A DNA stretch of 50,026 bases from Saprolegnia diclina VS20 (Eukaryota > Oomycota > Saprolegniomycetes > Saprolegniales > Saprolegniaceae). The position numbers and the translations under genes were made by a program. The notes under the pieces are model-generated. The model did not search any database. It was not told the origin of the DNA and was given only the letters and a program-made list of their open reading frames with translations. Location: NCBI RefSeq assembly GCF_000281045.1, contig NW_008246084.1:575770-625795 (forward strand), in the 5' to 3' direction. Below, piece after piece: positions 43,317-50,026 of the stretch (positions are counted from its first letter, which is position 1; the number at the start of each line of letters is the position of its first letter).

Positions 43317-44890
43317 TTATAGCTTGCGTGCGACAAGCTGTCGAAAGGCGACGTTGCGGCGTGCCTCTTCTGTCGTCGCGAGCGCCAGAAGGGTCTCGAG
43401 GTCTTCGCCGAGCGTGTCGACGTCGGCGGCGCGGAGTTGGCGCAGAATGCGCGTCGCAAAGCGCGATGTGGTCGTCGACCCGTGCCACTGGCGTTCGAGC
43501 CCGCTCACCACCTTCTCGAGCAACTCGTAAAGGCCGACGCTAAAATGCGTAAAATATCGCTCCCGCGACGCCTCGTACAGCGCCCTAACACCACGTGCAG
43601 CTGGACCTCGATGCGAATGAGCTTAACGTACACTGCGCGCTCAAGGTCGCAGTACCATATTGGCTTGACGTCGATATGAGGTCGCTTTGGGGACCGCGCA
43701 GCGATGGTTTTGGCCCGCTCGAGAATCCACGCAACGCGATCGTCGTCGTCGCTGGTCGCTGGTGGAAGTACCAGTGGCGCGTCCACCGCTGTGGTAACGT
43801 GCTCCAACGGTAGATCGCGACGGGGTGGTGGCACATAGCCCCCGACGCGCTCGTAGGTGCGAAAGGCGTGGACGACCAAGAGGAGCCAGCCCCGTGGCGT
43901 CTTGCAACGTCGGTGATACCACCGCTGGAGCTTCGTGGCCGTACGCTCGTGCCGCCGAAAGTCCGTCGCTGGGTACTGCTCGGGGCTTATGCGTCGAATC
44001 AAGTCGCGCACGGAAGCGTCGTACTGGCTTGTGGAGGTCAAAGCTGCGGTGATCACGCGCCGTACGAGCGAGCTATCGGGATTTGGCGACGCGACGAGCG
44101 TTTGCAAAAGCAACAACATCGCAGGAGGTGCCAAAGACGTTGCACAGGTCCGAAGATGGCCCGGTACCGGGTCGAACGGCGGGCCCAGGACGTGCAAAAG
44201 TAGGTGCGCGCTGATAGCGTGACAGCCTCGCGTCGACAGCTCCGTGGCCAAGGCGACCCAGAACCCGGCGTCACTGGGCGGCAACGTCGTCTTGCATCGT
44301 TCGATCGCGGCGAGCATCGTTTTGGCCCTTTTCTTGTCGCCCGCATGAGCATGGCACAACGCCTATGAGGAACACGAGAGACGGAAGGCTGTTTGTTGCT
44401 TCAGTATACCATCAGTGCATGGAGGTAGGGTCGACAGAGAGGTAGTGGCGGTGTCTCGACGAGCGTCTACAAGCGCGATCGATGAGATTCCATACCAGTC
44501 GATAGTACTCGAACCAGGAGGAACTGGAGTGCGCTGCTGTGTTCGTGGGTCATGTAGAGCACCAGCGCCGCATTGAGAAGCGTAACTTGATAGAGAGGCT
44601 CCCACTCAGACGTGGCTAGAATGGCCTGCTTCGCTAACGTCACTGCACCAACGTCGTCGTTGTCAGCGATGAATGCACTAGCTCCTCGTCATGTCTGATT
44701 GCGCGGGGGAGTAGAAAGCGTACCTGGCCATCGGGACAAGCAGGCGTGGCGGAAGCGCGGTGATGGCGGCACCCCGCCATAGAGTTGCCATTTGCTTGAG
44801 AAAATAGCCATCGCGTCGATAGATGCCTTCGTTCCAGTGACGTCGAGAGAGCTCGTCGAGGCGACCGACGTCCACTGTGCCTGCGATCAT
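43317..44890 (-). CDS. Helical protein with IQ motif, unknown function
   Basis: Five exons (introns 46, 48, 47 and 47 bases) give 461 residues. The ATG at 44890 starts MIAGTVDVGRLDELSRRHW. The N-terminal two thirds consist of helix pairs with a TPR/PPR-like feel (LLNAALVLYMTHEHSSALQF, ALCHAHAGDKKRAKTMLAAI, ISAHLLLHVLGPPFDPVPG) but no repeat family can be assigned by eye. An IQ-type calmodulin-binding motif follows (ATKLQRWYHRRCKTPRGW). The last exon is helical and charged (ALYEASRERYFTHFSVGLYE, LAATTEEARRN-like end). Splicing is supported by arithmetic and by typical GTAC/GTAT donors and TAG acceptors. Function unknown; calcium/calmodulin linkage is inference from the IQ motif. Confidence 0.78.
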
Positions 44891-45493
44891 GTCGCTTCAT
44901 AAAGATCCAATACGACACATCTGATTGGCCCATTCAAACAGCTCTTTGGCAGTAGTTCAAGATGGCTGAGCAAGCGCAGGGATTCTGGGCTGGCTACAAG
45001 GGGCGACGCGAGCTGTACACGGTACACGGTACACGGTCGCGGTACACGGTAGACGACGCCGTAGCTGACGCCACCGAGGCCCAGCAGTCGCGAGTTCGTG
45101 TCGCAATGATCGCGTACATCGACAGGTCGTTGGATCCAGACACTCTTCCCATCCGCTTCTTCCGACCAGCTTTCAAGACGGGACATCCGATAAGATCTTG
45201 GTACGTGCAGTCCGCCAGGAGTGGGAGGCGGGTGCAGAACCAGGCGAGCGAGATGCGGTACGCGCACCACATGTGTTGAGCCAGCTTGTCGAGCCGATTA
45301 CATGACGGAGAGGAACATCACTTTGGCCATGCAGCACGCTTGCCGCAGCCAAGCAACCCTCAGCACCTTCGATTGTTGCTTGTTTGGTCCCAGCAAGTAC
45401 TGTACCAGTAGTGGCAGCGACGTCCCGGTACACTACTCGTTCATATTGCAAGTGCATTTTGATAGTACGAAGAACTTGTATTCACGTCCAAAG
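44891..45493. other. Intergenic interval with GTACACG tandem repeat
   Basis: No gene recognised. At 45015-45050 there are three contiguous GTACACG units and a fourth after a short interruption. The interval holds the promoter of the IQ-motif gene and the 3' end of the MFS gene. Confidence 0.5.
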
Positions 45494-47251
45494 CTATTTT
45501 GCTGGGTACCCTTCGTCCCAGCTACCCAACGAGCTTGACGACGACCAGAGATATGGCATCGAGACGCGGCCATGGTTTGCGTCGGGCACGTCTGCGTACA
45601 CGTCCATCGTGTGATGGATATCCCGCATCGCTGACCACGGACGCCGCACAAACACCTTGCCACACACTGTGAACTGGTACCCGCGGTAGAACCGATCTGA
45701 CGAGTTGGTGCGCACGAGCAGCATCAAGACAAGGCCGGCGAGCGAGAGATACCAGAACAGCAGCACTTGACGGCCAATCACCGCCGTCGAGTCGACGCCA
45801 AATGCAAGCAAAATGCCTTGGCCGACCACCCACAGCAGCGACGAGAGGCCGTACATGGTGCCGACGTGGTAGACGCCAAACATGTCGGCGAGGAAGCACA
45901 CGAGCAGCGCCGCGCCAGAGTTGGAGGCAAACGCCAGCAGATACAAGAGCCGCTCGACCGACGCAAAGTCCGTCATCTGATTCGACGAAAAGTACACTAT
46001 GGGCAGCGCCACGCACTGCACCAGTAGCAGCACCAAGAAGCAGCCTTTCCGAACGAACGCCGGGTTGCCGTACAGCAGCCGGATGCAAATGTCCGAGAGG
46101 ATCGGCATCACGAGCCGGCCCGCGAGGTCGGCAGCCACACCACGGAGCCGAACGGCGTCGGCGGCCGCATCCGAGATGTGGTACACGTCGCTGAGGAAGT
46201 CCGAGCGGACTTGGATCGCGGTCATCTCGTTATAAAACAAGCCCACGGTCGAATTGGAGATGAGCGCGAGGAGGAGAAACGCAAAGTCGGTCGAGAAGAT
46301 GCACTGCAGCAGCGACAGAGCCTTGACTTGCTCGTGGTACCGACGGTCCGTGCCCTCGACGAGCGAGCTGCTGTGCCGCGCAATCGCCTTGTAGTTGACG
46401 AGCGTCATGCCCACATGCAGAAACTCATCTTGGACGAGGCTCGCGCTCGGGGCCTTGGCGCACGGAATGCAGTGCATGTCGTGGCCGCGGACGCTAAAGT
46501 CTCTTGGCGGCAGGCGAATGATGAGCGTCGCCAGCGAGAGCGTCGAGAGAAGCACCGCGAGGAGGATCCAAAAGAGGTACTGGAACGTCGCGTCCGTGCC
46601 ATCGAGGAGCGACTCGAAGAGCAGACCCCAAACGTGTTTGCCAAGACCAAAGCCAAAGAGACAAATACCGGCGACGGCACCGCGGGCGTCCGGTGCCCAC
46701 TTGAGCGCGGTCGAGATGGAAGCAAGCACGATCGCAGCAAAGGCCATGCCACCCAAACACGTCCTACACAGTCATGGTTAGGATGTCAACGTCGATGACG
46801 TCGATGCTACGCACCCAATAGGCAGCAGTGGCCATATGCGCAGCAAGGACGCAATCTGTCCGGTCAAGAGTCCAACGGCCATGACGCAAGTGCTGATAGC
46901 AAGCGAGAAGCGCGGCCCCTTGCGTTCGACGAGCGGTCCGAGAAGCGTTTGCGCGAGGACGCTGAGGATGCCTGTGAGGACGATCGCGTTTCGCGCGTTG
47001 GGGCTGTTTTCTGGAAAGCGAAAGTAGGCGTTGATCGGGCCAGCGACCGACGAGATGGCGTAGATGGAGCCGGCGACGAATTGCAGCAGCAGCGCCGCGA
47101 CAAAGATATAGCCGCGGTGAAAGCGGAGGCAGCAGTAGCGCGGCGCTAAGAGATGCGTACTGTAGAGCGGCCAGTAGAAGACGTAGCGCTCCGCCTGCAC
47201 GGCGTACGCCGATTGCGGATCGAGCGCCAGCGTCCAGTACGCTCGAAACAT
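45494..47251 (-). CDS. Major facilitator superfamily transporter, copy 1
   Basis: Two exons with a 51-base intron (GTGCGTAG...GTGTAG, phase 2) give 568 residues. The first exon contains the N-terminal helices with the loop 2-3 MFS motif LLGPLVERKGPRFS (consensus G-x-x-x-D-R-x-G-R-R). The second contains the remaining helices (FAAIVLASISTALKW, FWILLAVLLSTLSLATLII, FAFLLLALISNSTVGLFY, CFLVLLLVQCVALPIVYF, YLSLAGLVLMLLV). A ~90-residue hydrophilic central loop (from RDFSVRGHDMHCIPCAKAP to RRYHEQVKAL) separates the two halves. The overall look is that of monocarboxylate or nodulin-like MFS proteins. Substrate unknown. It is a tandem paralogue of the next gene, with conserved intron location. Confidence 0.9.
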
Positions 47252-48109
47252 CCAAAAATATAAAGTCCGCCTGACATCGATCCAAAGTGATCGGTGAGAA
47301 AACCCAGGTGTGCATTACACACCTATATGGAGATCGCTGTGGGAATGGTGTTTTTCGCGAAATATATGTGGGATTCATGCTTTCGCACGCTGTTTCACAC
47401 GCTTTTACACATTGTACACATTGTTTACATGTGTGTTTTGGTGGAAGTCGCATGGATGCGTGCGTTGACCAGCTGTTCCCGACGTTGCCGCCATTCGTTG
47501 TCAGCATTGACGTAACAAAGTGATAGTGGCAGTTCCCAGCCATTCGATGGTCAGCAACCCTCCAGTTGAAGGCTTCGCGGTCGCCCTCTGCGTCTGAACA
47601 TTCGTCTGAGCGAGGATTCGGTGTACACAAGCACTTGTGAGCGAGTGTATCTTTGCCACCAAACGCTGGCGAAGGCGAACGAACATCTCATCGCCTTCTT
47701 CCCGAACAAGTCGACGTGAGTGCTTTCTGGGCGTTGGATACCTTTTCTTTTCGAGTCACGTGATGTTGACTAACTTTTTTTCGGGATGACGACTTGTCTT
47801 TTATTTCGGGACATTGGGATATTATCGCAGTACTGCTGGCGCCAAATATAAGTACAAACGCGCCCCATCCCAGCAGACAACATGGTATGCTGTGACGGTA
47901 CTTCTTAGAGACAACTTCGGCTTCCAAGTCCGAAACTGCACGACACCTGTACTTCAACAAGCGTGTTGGCCAGTGCCGGGCGAGGCGTTTGCTTTGCGAA
48001 TGTGGACTACATTCGGAAATGGCTCGAGCTGATCTGCACGCGGCGCCGTGATTGCATGGTCGCCGAGCGATTCTAACACTACTATATTACTCGACAACAC
48101 CTACTATAG
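47252..48109. other. Spacer between the two MFS genes
   Basis: About 860 bases with no coding exon recognised. It holds the promoter of MFS copy 1 and the 3' region of copy 2. Confidence 0.5.
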
Positions 48110-49856
48110 TTATAACGAGTCGTCGTCGTCGTCGCCGTCAAGTGAGAGCGACGGCCACAGGTACGGCATGGACGTTCGCATCACTTCAATGCCGTCGGGC
48201 ACGTCCGTATAGAGATCCCACGTTCCTTGGCGGTGCGGCTGCCACGACTTCCGCGGTCGCTGCACCACGACTTTGCCGCACACTGTAAACCGGTAGCCGC
48301 GGTAGAACCGGTCGGCCGAGTCGGTGCGCACAAAGAGCAGTGCGACAAGTCCGATGAGCGAGAGCCACCAGAGGAGCTGCACCTGAAATGCCAGCGCCGC
48401 CACGTTCTTGGCGGTTGTGACGACAAGCAGGCCTTGGCCAATGGCCCACGTCATCGACGAGAGGCCATACATGGTGCCGACGTGGTAAACACCAAACATG
48501 TCGGTGAGAAGACAGACAATCAGCGACGCGCCAGCGTTCGAAGCGAACTGAAGCACGTAAAGCAGCCACTCGACATGCGCAAACTGCGTCATCTTGTCCG
48601 ACTCGAGGTACGCAGCAGGAATCGCAATGCACTGCAGCAGCACGAGACCCGTCAAGCAGACCTTTCGGACGGCCGCGGGGTTGGCATAGAAGACGCGAAT
48701 GCCAACGTCCGAGAGAATCGCCGGTACGAGGCGGCCAAGGAGGTCGACGATCAACCCGTGCAGGCGCAGCGTCTTGACAGCGTCGTCCGAGAGGCTGTAA
48801 ATGTCTTGTAGTGGACAGCGCAAGGTCGCCACCGCCGTCATGTTGTTGTAGAACAAGCCGACGATGCAGTTGGCCGTGAGCGCAACCAAGAGGCAGACAA
48901 AGTCGGCCGAGAAGATGCACTGGGGCAATGACATGGCCTTGACTTGTTCGTGGTACCGTCGGTCGGTACCCTCAACAAACGAGTTGCTCCGGCGCGTGAC
49001 CGCGTTGTAGTTGACAAGCGTCATGCCAATACGGAGGTACTCGTCTTGGACGAGGTCGACACTCGGAGCTTTCATGGACGGAATGCAGTGCATGTCGTAG
49101 CCGGCGACGCTAAAGTCGGGCGGCGGCGTTCGCACGAGCAGCGTCGCAACGGCCATCGTCGGTACGAGCGTCAGGAGGAGGAGTACAAAGGTGTACTTGA
49201 GGTCCATTCCGGCGGCATTTGTCACGTGATTGTACAGCGAAGCCCAGAGCTGCTTGCCGACACCAAACCCGACGAGGCAAAAACCGGCCACCGAGCCTCT
49301 TGCGTCCGGACACCACTTCATCGCGACCGAAATCGACAGAATCATGATGGCGCTAAACGCCATGGCCACGACAAGCATCCTAGCACGCAGCGCTTAGCCC
49401 CGATCGCTTTATCGACAAAATAGCGTACGCCACGTAAAAGAGAATCCAAGACAGTAGCGACACGGCGAGCAGCGACGCGCTGAGACCGAGCGTGAGAACG
49501 AGTGTCGCGATCGCCATGCTCCAGCGCGGCCCTTGGCGCTCAAAAAGCGGACCGAGGAGCGCTTGTGCGAGGATGCTGAGCACGCCGGCCACGAGGATGA
49601 GCTGGACGGCGCGGGCGTCACTGGTCGGGAAGCCGAAATAGTGATTGATCGGGTCGGGCAGCGCCATGAACGCGTAGAGCGACCCCGAGCAAAACTGAAC
49701 GAGGAAGATCGCACTGAAGAGGTGCAGCCGGTGGAAGAGGAGACAGGTGTGGCGCGGGAAGCGAAGGACATTGGAGGTGAGCGGCCAAAAGAAGACGTAG
49801 CGCTCGGCGTCAACCTCGTAGCACGACTTGGGCGATAGTGTGATGGTCCAGTACAT
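48110..49856 (-). CDS. Major facilitator superfamily transporter, copy 2
   Basis: Two exons with a 49-base intron (GTACGCTATT...GTGCTAG, phase 2) give 565 residues. The start at 49856 (MYWTITLSPKSCYEVDAER) aligns with MFRAYWTLALDPQSAYAV of copy 1; the frame stays open upstream. MFS motif: LLGPLFERQGPRWS. The central loop shows the same features as copy 1 (PPPDFSVAGYDMHCIPSMKAP, NSFVEGTDRRYHEQVKAM). Shared later segments include DMFGVYHVGTMYGLSS and DRFYRGYRFTVCGKV. The C-terminus ends in an acidic DDDDDS-like tail. The pair arose by tandem duplication and has diverged considerably. Substrate unknown. Confidence 0.9.
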
Positions 49857-50026
49857 TCCAAAGTGACGGCTGGGTCGGATATTGGAGCCATTTTTGTCTG
49901 AACCCAAACATGATGGAGCGATCACCTGCCGTTGAATATGCCACATCTGAACGCTCCTGGTGCAATCTGGATGATGGGCATGTGACCTCCCACCTTGAAT
50001 GTGGTAACGGTTTATGACCAGATGTC

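Noticed and set aside
45015-45050. Possible CRISPR or long tandem array
   Set aside because: Only four 7-base GTACACG units are present, which is a simple microsatellite; no CRISPR-like repeat-spacer pattern exists in the window.

Overview
The window reads as nuclear DNA of an oomycete, most like a Saprolegniales water mould (Achlya/Saprolegnia/Aphanomyces type). This rests on a compact GC-rich gene layout on both strands, very short GT-AG introns (mostly 40-57 bases), a START-like/FYVE protein of the kind that is greatly expanded in these organisms, F-box/SPRY and ankyrin proteins in their style, and local arrays of lineage-specific membrane proteins. The genus is inference. There is one assembly gap (35740-36299).

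Layout. 194-822 (-) holds a small coiled-coil/RING-H2 gene. 1983-3437 (+) is mitochondrial fumarase. 3883-5394 (+) is a secreted protein made of seven tandem ~70-residue repeats. 5481-7502 (-) is a six-exon F-box/SPRY protein with a very acidic tail. 7861-9585 (-) is a PUM3/Puf6-type nucleolar PUF protein. 9986-17933 (-) holds three tandem paralogues of an undescribed multi-pass membrane protein, with one doubtful + strand ORF between copies 2 and 3. 18156-20994 (-) is an ABC half-transporter with an extra four-helix N-terminal membrane domain. 21683-23613 (+) is an 11-exon four-TM/ankyrin protein, converging on a short ankyrin-type gene (23651-24100, -).

24101-27571 is gene-poor and lower in GC. 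It contains a 1,059-base TIR element (25185-26243) carrying a broken Harbinger-like transposase. 27572-28926 (+) is a second F-box/SPRY gene, with a C-terminal membrane anchor. It converges on COP9 signalosome subunit 7 (28971-29952, -), with 44 bases between the two stop codons. 31482-39525 (+) encodes a giant coiled-coil protein that spans the gap. 40212-42038 (-) is the START-like/FYVE protein, 43317-44890 (-) a helical IQ-motif protein, and 45494-49856 (-) a tandem pair of MFS transporters.

Most of the apparent frame breaks disappear once short introns are modelled. In 12 gene models built this way the summed coding length is divisible by three, and paralogues share intron positions and phases. 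Functional themes are ubiquitin/cullin control (RING, two F-box/SPRY proteins, CSN7), membrane transport or sensing (three-copy family, ABC, MFS pair, 4TM-ankyrin) and housekeeping (fumarase, PUM3). A palindromic ATCCGGAT element lies shortly upstream of four start codons and may be a shared promoter element.
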